From NCBI GenBank assembly GCA_963669155.1, contig OZ022597.1, forward strand, positions 4,793,465-4,857,464: DNA of 64,000 nt, in the 5' to 3' direction. Shown piece after piece: positions 36,150 through 49,099 of the stretch; positions within the stretch are counted from its first letter, which is position 1, and each line of letters begins with the position of its first letter. The stretch comes from Arbacia lixula (Eukaryota; Echinodermata; Echinoidea; Arbacioida; Arbaciidae). The translations under genes and the position numbers were made by a program. The notes under the pieces are model-generated. The model had not been told where the DNA came from. It saw nothing but the letters and a program-made list of their open reading frames with translations, and ran no database searches.

Positions 36150-37980
36150 GAGCTTTCTTTTTCGTACAACGAAAATATTCAAATCTCAGTGAAAACTAGT
36201 TATATTTTCATTTATTCTACGGGAGTTATAGTACCTCTGACCGTTTACGGTTGGTATTCCAAAGATATATGCTTAATATGTGCAAACTTTCATGAAGTTT
36301 GCAGATGTTTGTAAAATGGACGGGCCATCTTAAGACACGTGTTACGCTATGTAATTAAATGTACAAGAATAGATCAGGCATTGGTTATAGGAATGAACAC
36401 GTGTTAACCGGACTGAATTTCATTTTGCTCGTGTTTAAATCCCACATTGTAAAACTGAATGATATCACAGTTAAGAGATGAACGTTTTATTATATGTCAT
36501 GAATAATAATTTGTGGGTTTTTCATTCAATATAACATGCTAAATGAATGATAAAGTAGCTTGAGTGGATCCATCGTATTATTACGACTGATTGCAAAATC
36601 ATGCACTTACAAAAGATATCAGTGATGATTTGTAATAGGGCGAGTTGCAATATATTTCGCAGTTTTGCAAGCAATCACGAAGTTGCTACGAATAGCAGCT
36701 AACAAGCAGCCAGACACGGTCACGTGATACGAGACCCAGACGTTCAAAATAACTACAGACACAAGGGCACTATGAACTAGACTTCATGGCCCAATCAATG
36801 GTTCACATCAGCTAAGACACGAATAGAGTGAATGCTTCAAGAGCATCATACGATTGAGGTAAGATATTTATGCACCTTGAAAGGAACACTGCCTTTTGTG
36901 GAAAATACCTTTCGATCCAGAAATCTCAGCCAGACACGGGCATTGTTATTGGTTAATGTGAGGAACATTAAATTGGCAAGTGTTCCTGGTATCATTTTGT
37001 TTTGGGATATCACTTTGCGTCACTTCACCATTAGGTGAGGAAAAGAAAATATGCGCATTGTGACTACTGAGATACAGAGTTCATTTTGATGTCGTGACCA
37101 TTCTACCAGGCCAAAACTGTGTTGCATATGACTGTGTGTTGCACAAAGGGCATGGTTACGTTCTAAATTAATGAGCTGATGTGCATACATGTCAAGATCT
37201 TGGTTTATCACAAGTGGTTAACAGAGCATGCATAATCATGCTGGCAAATAAGGATTAATAACCTGGGGCAATAACATTTTTTTGTTTTTATGATTTGAAC
37301 TTTTCAGAAAATGCACAACGTTCGAATGTTTTCAATCAAATAATTCGTAAACACTGTGCTACCTGTATGATCCAAATTACGTTTAATTTTACATGGTACT
37401 GTTTAGAGTTCATCACGCAGGCCAATGGATGTTGTCCACTTGTTCTCAACCAGGCCTATAGAGAGTTAGATAACCACGGATGTGACGGCATGTGACGTGG
37501 AATGTGATTTTTTTTGTGTGTGTGGATTTTTTGCGAAGTTTAAATTAATTCCCGTCCCATCCCCCTTTTAATCCGATTTTCGTTAAACATCTGTAGGGGA
37601 AGGGGTGTCCATTTACAAACCACCATATCCTTCCAGAGCTAATCCAGCTTCTTAGATTTGACGGATGTTGTGAAATACAAAAACTGTCCATGGTACTTGG
37701 TATTGTGTGTAGTAGAACGCTGTTTGGTCTTTCCTCGTGCTCCCTTCCCATAAGGCTATTTTGACAAGAACCAATAACTGAACCCCCCTCTCTTCCTGTT
37801 ACCCATGAGAGCAACCTTTGTATCATGATATGTCAATCGCTAAGTTGCATGACATCTCTATTCTTTGCAGGTCTTAGACGGATGTGGCTTCTTGTGTGGT
37901 AGTCAAGCCGCTACGCCTCGTTACTCAAGCCTGATGACCAGTCCGTTTGGTGGACTATGGTGGGACATCGCGAAGTCCCA
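36150..37980. other. Intergenic, no gene seen
   Basis: No supported exon. A short open stretch after TTTGCAG at 37871 reads through to about 37993 but enters an element end and has no donor. Confidence 0.4.
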
Positions 37981-39103
37981 TTTAGCACAACAAAAAGAGT
38001 AATCCCCCCCCCCCCACCCCTACCCCCTAAGCAAAATAACACAACTTTTTATCGAAGAGTTTTTGGGCAAAATAATTTGGCAGAATTGTTCTTTAACTTA
38101 TTGAATAACTTCTGTGTCAAAATCACATTAATCTAATCAGTCATACGTGTGTGGGCAAATTTTAAAAGAAAAATGTCACTTTTCAAAAGTCAATGACGTT
38201 TTAACAACACATTTTGCATTTCTTGTGCGATTTGGAAAGTGTTTTCACTCGCCCATGACACGAATTATGTCTACATAAAAGGTCATGTTACATGTTTGTC
38301 GAAATATCCAGTTTTATTTTTCACCAAAATAAAGGGTTTTTAAGAGTTTCAAACTCAAAAGGGATGAGTATTTCATAAACGGTGCTCACTCAACTAGAAC
38401 AATGGGTTAAAGGGCATATACTGTACTGGGAAGGCAAAAAAGCCTTCAAAATGTAATTGTTAGCAATCTTCTTGCTAATGGTCTTAAATTCATGTATTGT
38501 CTATTTTAGAAGCTTGCTGAAAGTTATTTGCCCTCAAATGATCCACATATGGAGTAATTAATGATTAATAATTAAATCCTCAAAATGTTCGGCCCGAAGA
38601 TTTTGAGGATTTGTGATTTAATCCCTCATTACTCCAAATGTAGATCATTTGAGAGCAAATAACTTTCAGCAACCTTCTAAAATAGACAATACATGAATTT
38701 AAGACCATTGGCAAGAAGATTGCTAACAATTACATTTTGAAGGCTTTTTTGCCTTCCCAGTACAGTATATGCCCTTTAAGCGCCGGGATAGGTGTAAGTG
38801 CATCGAGAGATGGATGATACACAATGAAAGGATATAAATTAAGTACTAGAAATGGAATTCATCAAAAAATTATATGACAGAATCCCAAAATTACCCTTGT
38901 GACGTTAGAAAAGTGCCATTCTTGCCTTTAAAATTTGCCCACTCATGCATGACTAATTGGATTAATGTGATTTTCACACCTAAGTCAGTCAATAAGTTAG
39001 GGAAGAATCCTGCCGAATTATTTTGTCCAAAACCTCTTCGATAAAAAGTTATGCTATTTTGCTTAGGGGGGGGGGGGGAGGCATACTGTTTTGTTGTGTT
39101 TAG
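37981..39103. mobile_element. Long-arm inverted-repeat element containing a second MITE
   Basis: Ends TTTAGCACAACAAAA and TTTTGTTGTGTTTA are inverted, and arms of about 220 bp pair (GCAAAATAACA, TTTTTATCGAAGAG, AATAATTTGGCAGAATT and complements at 38880-39080). The middle is occupied by the TTAA hairpin at 38411-38775. C and G runs of about 13 flank each arm. Confidence 0.75.
38411..38775. mobile_element. TTAA-flanked long-hairpin MITE (365 bp)
   Basis: Ends AGGGCATATACTGTACTGGG and its complement, with TTAA at 38407-38410 and 38776-38779. The arms pair almost perfectly across the element (TTTGCCCTCAAATGATC, ACATGAATTTAAGACCATTG). piggyBac-like target site. A related copy lies at 55442-55801. 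Confidence 0.9.
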
Positions 39104-40082
39104 ACAGTGGACCATGTACCCCATCAAGAGTTGTTGTCTCACACTCACGCCTCCGTGGTCAAGCCGCAGCATGGCATCCAGGCTGCTAGACAGTTCTAAT
39201 CTAAACTGAAAATAGAGTCTAGTACTCACAAAACTAGTCACCTTATCGTTCTCTTTACTGAGTCCACCGAGCCGGAGGAGACATCCGGAATGATTAGATT
39301 AGTCTACTGCAGCAAGACCCCTTTGTTGAAAAGATTGGATTAGCAATGCCGAACAGACTGGAAGCAAGGTTATCTCAGCTGCTTCGTGACCTCAAGACAC
39401 GTGGAGCGGAACAGCCTTCCTCATTGGTCTAACCTATGGGATGAGAGGATGGAACCATGGACGAATACGCTTCATGAATGCACGCGTTTTAAAGACAGTG
39501 TGTCCCTTTTGCAGGTCTCTTTTTTGGGTGTAAATTCCACGGAAAATGGAAGAAGATATTGTAACTAAGCCTCCATCCCAATGATAGGATTGGAAACTGA
39601 CTTGGAGCTAAATTATAGCGATTGCTAAATCATGCGGAGGTTTTAGGCGGGTCGTCCGAAATCCATAGCCTTGAGACAGGAGATCACCGTGCGCTATGAT
39701 CCGCGCCGGTCCGCTCCATAGTGTATGCATGGACCCTACCACGTAGGGTCCATGGTGTATACGTTCAATGGGAGCAATGCCCGCATCGCGCGCTGACAGG
39801 GACCGTACGATTATGAATGTAGACTATGGTCGGTGCGTTTCAAACGTAAACAAGGATAGTTTTTCACTTTTCCTGAAAATGCTCGTGCAGCTATGTCGAC
39901 TGTGGATTTCATACACTTTTTCGTCAGGGTAGATAATTTTTCTGCCGAATTTCATGAGCTTTGCCAATGGGACGCTCTAACTTTAAATATTTCCTTAAAT
40001 ATATAAAGGTTTTCAGATATATAATAGTTCACCTGTCGATTAGAAAAATACATTCATTAGGAGATTCATTTCTAAACACATT

Positions 40083-40226
40083 CAGTCCCCCTCCCCCCCC
40101 CCCCCCCCCCCTAAGCAGAACAGCATATTATTTTTTATCGAAGAGGTTTTCGTCAAAATAATTTGGCAGGACTGTTTCTTAACTTATTGACTAACTTATG
40201 TGTGAAAATCACATGAATCCAATTGA
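40083..40226. repeat. Fragment of the 37981-39103 element
   Basis: Repeats one arm: the C run, CTAAGCAGAACAG, TTTTTTATCGAAGAGGTTTT, AATAATTTGGCAGGA and ATCACATGAATCCAAT. Confidence 0.75.
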
Positions 40227-40258
40227 ACGTTTTTGGCACTCTTTCCTTGCAGTATAAT

Positions 40259-40334
40259 GCTATTCAAATAACGATAATGATACTAATAGTATGAGTATTA
40301 CGATAGTAGCAGTAGTAGCAATTTATTGACACTA

Positions 40335-40376
<42 letters not shown>

Positions 40377-40378
40377 AT

Positions 40379-40474
<96 letters not shown>

Positions 40475-40538
40475 ATGGTAGGAGTAGTAGAAGTAGTAGT
40501 AGTAGATGAAGTAGTAGTAGTAGTAGTAGTAGTAGAAA

Positions 40539-40576
<38 letters not shown>

Positions 40577-40630
40577 ATGGTAGGAATAGTAGAAGTAGTA
40601 GTAGTAGTAGATGAAGTAGTAGTGGTAGTG

Positions 40631-40676
<46 letters not shown>

Positions 40677-40700
40677 AAGTAGTAGTAATATATGAAGTAC

Positions 40701-40742
<42 letters not shown>

Positions 40743-40775
40743 TAGTAATACTAGTAGTAATGGTAGTAGTAGTAA

Positions 40776-40833
<58 letters not shown>

Positions 40834-40835
40834 TC
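40259..40835. repeat. (AGT)n microsatellite, about 520 bp core
   Basis: Long AGT repeat from about 40335 with scattered AGA, ATG and AAT variants. Val-rich and Leu-rich frames are artefacts. Confidence 0.97.
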
Positions 40836-40859
40836 ATCTTTATTCATCTAGATGTACTA

Positions 40860-42500
40860 TACACTGAATTCAGCCATACCTAGTAGGCCATACGTTGACA
40901 AGCAATTCCCCTATATAATATTACCGGTATTATTCAATGCGAAATATGCAGCACAGGATTTCTATTACACAATAGGCTTTCTTTCTGTTTTTCGTTATTC
41001 TATTTTCATAGGCCTTGTGCATCTCGTAAAAGCCGCTAGACCTTAACGTCACTCCGTATTCGTATGAAAATAATCCTAGCGTATCTTAAAATCATACACA
41101 TAGACAGCCAGCGCAACGAGTCAGAATTACGGAAGTGTTGTTCCCAAACAAAACGAACTTGCCCCCCCCCCCCTTCCCCTCATCCCGCTACCCACGCTTT
41201 CCATGAGTTGTAACCGGGGGCTGGTATATCTTTCGGCAATGCCCATGACATCGCGAAAAGGCCCTTGGCAAATGACCTCATCACAAAGCTCAACCTTGTA
41301 GCGTCAGGGATGACTAGATATCATTGAACGAATTCTTGGTTTGGCAACACAATACAAGTCAGAATGACTTATGGGTATTATCCCAGGCAGAATACACATG
41401 CTGCGCGTACAAGTAAACATAAAAGTCAGCATCAGCTAACATAAAATCCCCCACAGACGACATGATTGTTGCTACGATTCTACAATCATAAGGGCATACA
41501 CCAGATATGAGACGTCACTTTCATGCACAAACCCCATGAACGGGTCCTAAGATTCGGATTCGTTCGACTTTCTTGATCGTGTTGCCCGCGGTGGCATTAG
41601 GAGAATTATTCAGATGAAGATTGAATAATGGCATTGGTGATCACATATCTGAATAGAGCATTGGCATCGTCAGCCATGATTATTATTTTACCATCATTTC
41701 GGTTCTAAATTGCCTCTAAGATAAGTATAGAGTTGCAGCTTCAACGATTATTGCAGGCGTGATGATATTGAATCATGTGAGCTGGTTTATTTCCTTTACA
41801 AATACCACGTGCCAAACTTCAGCTCTTCAAGCTGGTTTTGTATCAACTTTTATTTAAACTCTAACGCTTATTAAACTACAAGTGAAACATGGTCCTTTCA
41901 TGTCCGATAATGTGTGAATGGCCTGTATGAAATGCACTGTACAAGTTGGATGGTTACGGGAGTAAGAAAAAAAATTATAATGTTGTTATAGATCACTTTG
42001 ATAATTTGTGCCGATTTGCATGCTTGTCACTCCAGTCGATGTAATTTGCATAAAAGGCTTTAATTTCATTTAAGTGAATCAATTGCATTTATAGTCGCTA
42101 GAATCAGTGCATATTTTATCCATTGAGTCAGAATGAGGGAACATACATAATAACGACTCACAACATACATGCTAGGTATCGTCCTCGCCATCCTATAAAA
42201 ACCGATCAGAGGCCATTCAAAATGCCATTATCTTCATTGTTCACAGCATCTAACATTAACATGTCAAGGCTGATTGATATATCTTGTTTATGAGATGTCA
42301 TCACGCTGTTCTGTATCATTGAAACCATTCAAACCTTTTTCATTTGCTTTAACAGAGATACACAATTTGTAATGTATATTCCTATTTAAAAGAAGAATAC
42401 ATTATATTGACAATAATATTGTTTAACCATCTGTGTGCAAGACAAAAGCGTATTACTGGTGTAAAATAACACACAGAACATAAAGAGTTAACGGGAAGTC
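40860..42500. other. Intergenic, no gene seen
   Basis: AT-rich, no exon-like block. A C run at 41163-41174 is the only simple feature. One copy of the small dispersed motif seen at 6301 lies inverted at about 42418-42460. Confidence 0.4.
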
Positions 42501-42516
42501 TTTCATCCTTAATCAG

Positions 42517-42518
<2 letters not shown>

Positions 42519-42560
<42 letters not shown>
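42519..42560. repeat. (GA)n microsatellite
   Basis: Pure AGAGAG run of about 40 bases, 38 bases upstream of the family C element. Confidence 0.95.
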
Positions 42561-42561
<1 letters not shown>

Positions 42562-42598
42562 CAAACATATGAATAATCATGTTAGAACATGAACTTAA

Positions 42599-43259
42599 AG
42601 GTCCCCTGACATCAAAATGTATTTTAACTCAATCTAATGCAACTTTATTGAACAAAATCACTACCTGTTCAATGAAATTATGTGTCCTATATTTTAAGAC
42701 AGTTTTTCTTTATTTTTTTCTCAGCACTGATAAGCCCCTCCTCCAGAATATCATCCAACTCAAGATTCCCCTTGTGACATCATCAAAGGTAGAAATTAGC
42801 AGGATAATATACAGAATGTATTCACAAACTTAACATTACAATGACTACCTCCACCTGCCCACATGAGCATTACATGTCTTACACAACATCATCTAACAAC
42901 CTTTCATTTGGGAATAATCATTTCCTTATGTCAGAAATGTGGTAGCTATGCCAAGGAAAAAAAATGATTTTCATTGTATAAACACGTGATGCTATTATAA
43001 GCACTTGCAGGTAGTCATTGCAATGTTTAGTTTTTGCATAAACTCTGTCTAATATCCTGCTAATGTATACCTTTGATGATGTCACAACCTTGAGTTGGAG
43101 GATATTCTGGAGGCGGGGCTTATCAGTCCTCAGTGAGAAAAAGTAAAGAAAAATTCGTTTAAAATATAGGACACATAATTCCATTGAACAATTATTGATT
43201 TTTTTTTATATTAAGATGCATTAAATTAAGTCAACATACATTTTGATGATAGGGCACCT
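42599..43259. mobile_element. TTAA-flanked long-arm MITE, family C, copy 2 (661 bp)
   Basis: Begins AGGTCCCCTGACATCAAAAT and ends TTTTGATGATAGGGCACCT, with TTAA at 42595-42598 and 43260-43263. Interior matches 32727-33357 (ATAAGCCCCTCCTCCAGAAT, TTGTGACATCATCAAAGGTA). Confidence 0.88.
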
Positions 43260-43612
43260 TTAAATTTGACTGAAATTACCTTGATTTCGTTGTTTGCATA
43301 TTCGCACACAGTATATTATTCAGCCTATTCTACATCGTTCGTAAATATATAAAAAAAAAAATGCACAATTCAACCTTGCGACTGAAGTGAGCATTGTACC
43401 TTTTTTTACTGCGATGTAAATGCACTGATTTGCCGGTGAGTTAATGAGCTGAACAGTGTAATACAACAAAGGGTGTGTTCATATTTTATAACAATACATT
43501 GGCCTTGAGTGTAATGCCTTTGCCCCATATTCTGAATAGATGTTTCACGCAAACAGCGTACTAAACTTGAACCAACTTCATGGATACCAATTAAAACGAA
43601 AAGGAAAATTAT

Positions 43613-44391
43613 TAGATGTATGGGTTTGCAAGCCTGACGAAGGTGAGAAACCCGCCTTATTGTATTTTAATGTATGTTTTCATGTCTATGAATATTTTTT
43701 TTATCACCGAGTCCTTAAATATGCTTTATCACCTTAAAATGATAGTAGAGAGACATGTTGCACTGGTCTTGACATCCACTACGACCTACCAATTAACCGC
43801 CATTTTCCAAAATAGCCGCAAAAACTCTTATCACTAATACATTTAAATTTTAGGATTATATGTCTAAATATATGTTTTATATTATGTGCAAAAATCAAGA
43901 ACAGTACTAATATTGATACATAGTTGTGGTTCTCCAAAGTCCAAAACACTGAACCAGAAAAGTAGCAATGTAAGTTGATGAAGACAAAACCAGCTGTCGG
44001 CATCAATGTCAGCTGTTAAAAAGAATGTCAAGTTATTGCATGGATCACTTTGAATAATTTCATGGATTATTTTACCCCTGTAATCGGTTTAACCCTCATA
44101 AATTGCAACTATTTATACTGTATTAGCCGTGATATGGTCATAAATAGTCACTCTTGACGGCCATTTTGGAAAATGGCGGTTATTTGGTAGGTCGTAGTGG
44201 ATGTCAGGACCAGTGCATCATGTCTCTTTACTATTATTTTAAGGTGATAAAGCATACTTAAAGACTCGGTAATAAAAAAAAATGATTCTTAGGCATGAAA
44301 ACATACATTAAAATACAATCTGTATTTCAGGCGGGTTCCTCACTTGAAGGGTTTCACCTGCGTCAGGTTTGCAAACCCACAAATCTACATT
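43613..44391. mobile_element. Long inverted-repeat element, about 780 bp
   Basis: Arms of over 200 bp: TGTATGGGTTTGCAAGCCTG, ACCGAGTCCTTAAATATGCT, CATCCACTACGACCTACCAA and CCATTTTCCAAAATAGCC all reappear inverted at 44150-44391. The 340 bp loop has no gene. No target-site duplication could be fixed. Confidence 0.8.
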
Positions 44392-44804
44392 AGGAACACC
44401 CATCTCTTTACTAAACATTAACATGATGATGAAGACAAGAAACAAAATTGTAATACGGGAGAAAATGTGAACACAAGAGGCCCATAATGAACACAATGAA
44501 CAGACATACTCAATATACGGGTTTGCGTTTTAAGAATATGGCAGAGGAACAGAAATGTACAAAAAGCGGCTTTGACTAACATCAAGGTATGGACTTTAGA
44601 ATTAAACCAGATAAGCACATCGTATAGGACAGATGCTTGGACAGTTTACCGTCAAGTTTCATGTCGTTAATGAATAAATTATCGGAAATATGAAGGAATG
44701 TGTATTACCAGGTAGTGCGTGCATCTTATCATTAGTTATATTATTGATACTTCAAATGACTTTACAATGCTCTATACATTTTTATGTGTAAATGTCCACT
44801 TTTA

Positions 44805-45084
44805 ATACGTAACCTTTTACCTGTGCATTCGATTCATCATTGGAAACACGTTTCTACACACATACCTCTATGAAAAAAAAAATATTCCGTTGTCAAAAAC
44901 AGAAAAAAGAGCAATTCATGGAATCATACAGCACACACCGTATGGAAGAGCACCTCGCAGGTGAAGTCAAAACATTGAAATTTCATCCTTTGACGATTTT
45001 CCGTCAAACCTTCACTTAGATGTCTTTCCATATTTCTGCTTTGTATTGAAACCAACTTAATTTCAGGGTGGACCATTTCTTTAA
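44805..45084. repeat. TTAA 'CRE-box' MITE, degraded copy
   Basis: Matches the right two thirds of 33606-33982: CATTGGAAACACGTTTCTAC, GCACCTCGCAGGTGAAGTCA (box decayed), CCGTCAAACCTTCACTTAGA and GGTGGACCATTTCTTTAA. Confidence 0.75.
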
Positions 45085-45089
45085 AATTA

Positions 45090-47170
45090 TTCAAGGGCAA
45101 TTGAAAGCCATTCATAGACAGTCGCAAACAAGGCAAATAATGTTAATTACATTTGGAATTACATAATGAAAACGCCTGTCTCCCATCAAGGTTATTAATT
45201 TTGAAATCAATTTAGCAGTGATATAAACCCCTCAAACATGTTCTGCAACTCAAGTTTGAGAAGTAATATATCGCTTGTTGCTTCATCATCGTACTAGCCT
45301 TTAGCCAAGGCATTCGGCGCTTTTATTTCACAAAATGTGCCGAACGAGTCTGCATACATAAGACTATCATGCGAGGCGCTTCTCGCTGCCAAGGCAGCTC
45401 GTTCGATCACTACCGTAAACGCACACTGCTTTAGTCTTTTATCAAACCTTGTTCGGCGAGCGAGGACTCGACCAAAGGCTATCATCGTACGTGACTGGGG
45501 TATCATTACAAAGCTTGATTAATCCTCTTCACATTAGCGTGCCATTTGCTATGATCATGCAATCATGGAATGTGCAGTTTTCCCGAATATTGGACAAAGT
45601 CACGAATGAAATGTTGCAAAATGCATTATTTTCAACAGGGAAGGCTCCATGACTTGTGAAGATGCAATTCGTTTTGAATAATTTCAACAATGAAACATTG
45701 AAGAAATGTAACAATTGAACTTTCACGCATCGCCGCATCAACATCACTCAAATTAATTTCATGTGCAAAATAAGCGGGAAACATTTTGGGAACATTTCAT
45801 TTTTTGTTTACCTTGCCGTATATTCAGAAGATCTGCGCCATTCCATTATTGCGTAAGCATTACAAACGATACATCATTGTGAAGATAAATACTCCAGCTA
45901 TCTTATAATGCCACATTTGTTTACAATAATGAAGCAAAGAAAGATATATGACCCCCCAAATCTCAGTTGCAGAACTCTTTGAGGGGCTTATATCTCGTAA
46001 AATATGCATTGATCTTAAATATCATCATATTCAAAATCTATGAATATCTACACCAATCAGAGTCACAATCACAAATAACACTACAGTACGTAGCATAAAT
46101 TATCATTACGTAACACATCGCTGTTGCTCAAGAAGCCGCTCTTCTTATTCCCCTCCGCCCCTCTATTCCTATTTCTTTCTCTATTGCTCACTGAAGTAAG
46201 CCAGCCACCTGTAACTTTTTATTAAACAGTGTTTATCCGCACATTACTATTTTTCGTTTATGTAACTTTACATTTGGTTATCTTTTCAAAGAGCTGCATA
46301 CACTTCAAGCTTATATGCTGTATCCCTTCTGTATCAATGCCATGTATCTTTGCAAACATGATTATAAACATATTTATTTATATTGATATACATTATTGCA
46401 CATTTGTAAATCATAACATTTATAATGATTAATATATTGCAATAAACCATTTTCGTTATGTATGCATTTTGATGCACCTCGTTCAAACAATACGTTACCA
46501 ATGTTAATCTCAAACCTTGTTCGTTTATCCGAATAGCAATAAGTAATAGATTCAGAGTGCGTTATAGTCAGTGAAACAGAATAACGAAATACAAATGAAT
46601 ATTATAACGCGTTACTACGCAGTGAGGTGGAAAATCATGAATAGATTACGAAATGGTCGATTGGAATACAGGAACTATGAATAAATCGAATCAAGGCCAA
46701 TTTAGGTCACCGTGTGCTTGACGAACTAAACCAATGCTAGTCAAACATATGGCCGTAGAGTTAATTCACCACCATGCCCAAATAAAACGATATAAAGTCA
46801 GCCAGTCGTGGCAATATAAAAATCTCTATGATATTAAAAACAGGGTAGCATTTTTGCAGGTGAAAACATATATAATAAAATTTTGTAAAAAATTGTGAAA
46901 ATAACTTGCATCCCTATAATAGAACTGGGAAGTGATTTTAAGCGGATTCATATTTGATTCTAGATTTCGAGTATGTTTTGGATGAGTCGTCGTAGAGACC
47001 TAGGGCGCGTTTCTCGAAGCTATTATAACTCTAACCTCAGCTCTAAATGCTGGAACTGCTCGGACCCTGTCGCATCTATTGTTCTCGATCGGACGATCCT
47101 TGAGAACAATAGTGACATATGGAAAGCTGAGTTGCGTAATTAGGGCTGTGAAAAGTGAATAAATTTGCAC
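45090..47170. other. Intergenic, no gene seen
   Basis: AT-rich. A GC-richer patch at 45320-45480 has an 8 bp inverted pair (TAGCCTTT/AAAGGCTA) at its ends but nothing decisive. Confidence 0.4.
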
Positions 47171-47177
47171 TACGCGT

Positions 47178-47760
47178 TCTATGATCAGGGATGTGTTATG
47201 GAAGGATAGGAAGCAACTTTCTTTCTTTGAACCCATGTGCCAAGCCGCTGAAAAGTTATGGTGTTCTCAACAGGTGCTGTTCAGGTGTTTGGACAATTAT
47301 GAACATGATTGTGTGACAACGGTTTCTCAGAGAGAACAAAAGAAATGTACAGTCTCATTCCGCTTGTCCCGTTCTGTTAATGACATTTATACTTCCATGA
47401 GCACAACAGGTATCAGCAAACACAAATAAACAAGTTTTTCAAGTAAAATATCTCTGCTTCACGCAAACACACACAAACGCCGTTAATGATAACACACAGC
47501 TTAATATGTCATTTTGAGGGTGGTTGAAAGCAGAGTATTAGGATCTGTCATTATGTGCCGTTAACTTCCTTATAGTTTGCAAACGAATTTGTCAAAAACA
47601 AAACGTCTGCAGACAAATGGGAAATTAAAGAAATTTCTGTTAAAGTTGGCATCAGCTAAATGTCGGCTCGGCACATGGAACATCAAAGCATTATCATGAT
47701 TATGGAATTCTTTTGACATTCATGAGCACGCTTTAGAACCCATACAGATGTTTGAATTCT
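47178..47760 (+). repeat. Dispersed repeat family 'B', copy 2
   Basis: Most complete copy by eye. Starts near GATGTGTTATGGAAGGATAG and ends near GAGCACGCTTTAGAACCCAT. An 82-codon open frame at 47181-47429 is conserved in a second copy only by recent origin. Confidence 0.75.
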
Positions 47761-48547
47761 CCTCCATCCTAGAACACTTCCCTGCTATGATAACATTTCT
47801 GCTGCATTTTGTCAGAATTCGCTAAGCATTAAATCAGCTCTGGCGTGGAAAGGGGTTTGCTTGTTTAACATCGCTCCATTAAAGGCGAGATTCGTGAAAA
47901 GGTTAACAAATATTTCAAAATGTTGAGTATCATTCGAGCATTCCGTTGATCAGAGGGCTAGTCTAATCCAACATTTTAACACTGTTTAATGTTGAAAATT
48001 CACTCGTGTTCGCTTATTTATTTTTGAATGATTAAGTATACGTTTGATTGATTTTTTGCATCAGTTGTGAATATCAACACATGCATGTGATAACCCCTTT
48101 CTTCAATATTCAGACATTTGTTTTAAGAATGGAATGTTTGCGTAATGCGTAGACTATCATTTACATGGTATCTTTCAACACGAATATGACCGAAATTAAA
48201 AGCATGAAAGAAAATCGATGATTTAACAGAAGAAAATGAAACATTGATATCACAGCAATCTTCGTGAAAATGATGGGCATCAAGCCATAGACCAATCAAA
48301 GTTTGTAACAATACTTCGCCCCATATTTTACAAAATTATAATCATTTATTATATATTCTATCAAATATTGCGGAGTTTCGTGAGAAAGGCTATCAATTTG
48401 TCTTAAAATTCCGATCCGTCATCGATACACGAGATGTCATCCGACTTAGCATTCTCTTTGAGAAACGGTTTAGCATCAGTAATACTAGCGTGAGTTCTAA
48501 GTGAGATGTCACTGGCATTCTAATGCAGAAACAGGCTTCAAACTTAA

Positions 48548-49091
48548 AGGTGATATTCATAGGAAATAAAATTAAATAAATATAGTTTATTGTATAATTG
48601 AATAAGTTATCAAAGCAATTTATGCAGCTAACATGCTATGAAAGTGTTCAGTTTTGTGTTTAATGAAAGTCAAATTTTACTAAATTGACTCTCTTCCTGA
48701 CCTCCGAAATCGCCTCAAGGAAAGTGACGTTGTGTGTACATCACAGCCGGGATACGCTTCACAATGACCATTGTGTATCACACATGTTAATCCACGAGCA
48801 ACTGCCATCACAGTTTCATTAACAATGAATGATGCTTCTGGCGGAAAAGAAGCTGCGGATTGGCATGTTTGATGCACAATAACGCCTCCCTTTTCTTACG
48901 TCAGACCTAAAGACCGTTTCGGATGACAGAAGGGAAAATTTGTCCCCGAGAATACGGTGATTGTTTTTACCCTAATTTCGCTTTTTGGAAAGTGATATAT
49001 AGTTTGAATGTCATCCGAGCTCATTGTATGGCTTATAAGCTTTCTGTAGATGAATATCTTCATATTTTTGGATTTTCTATGAATATCACCT
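48548..49091. mobile_element. TTAA-flanked MITE, 544 bp
   Basis: Ends AGGTGATATTCATAGGAAA and TTTTCTATGAATATCACCT, with TTAA at 48544-48547 and 49092-49095. The arms are short; the interior (48690-48950) is GC-richer and unrelated to the other families. piggyBac-like target site. Confidence 0.85.
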
Positions 49092-49099
49092 TTAAATAG

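Noticed and set aside
37871-37993. Open stretch after a TTTGCAG acceptor-like site
   Set aside because: It runs into the end of an inverted-repeat element and has no donor or start codon.
40332-40867. Leu-rich 171-codon and Val-rich 130-codon frames
   Set aside because: Product of the AGT microsatellite.
47181-47429. 82-codon frame conserved in the inverted repeat copy at 53412-53648
   Set aside because: Comparing the two copies by eye gives more amino-acid-changing than silent differences, so there is no sign of protein-level constraint.
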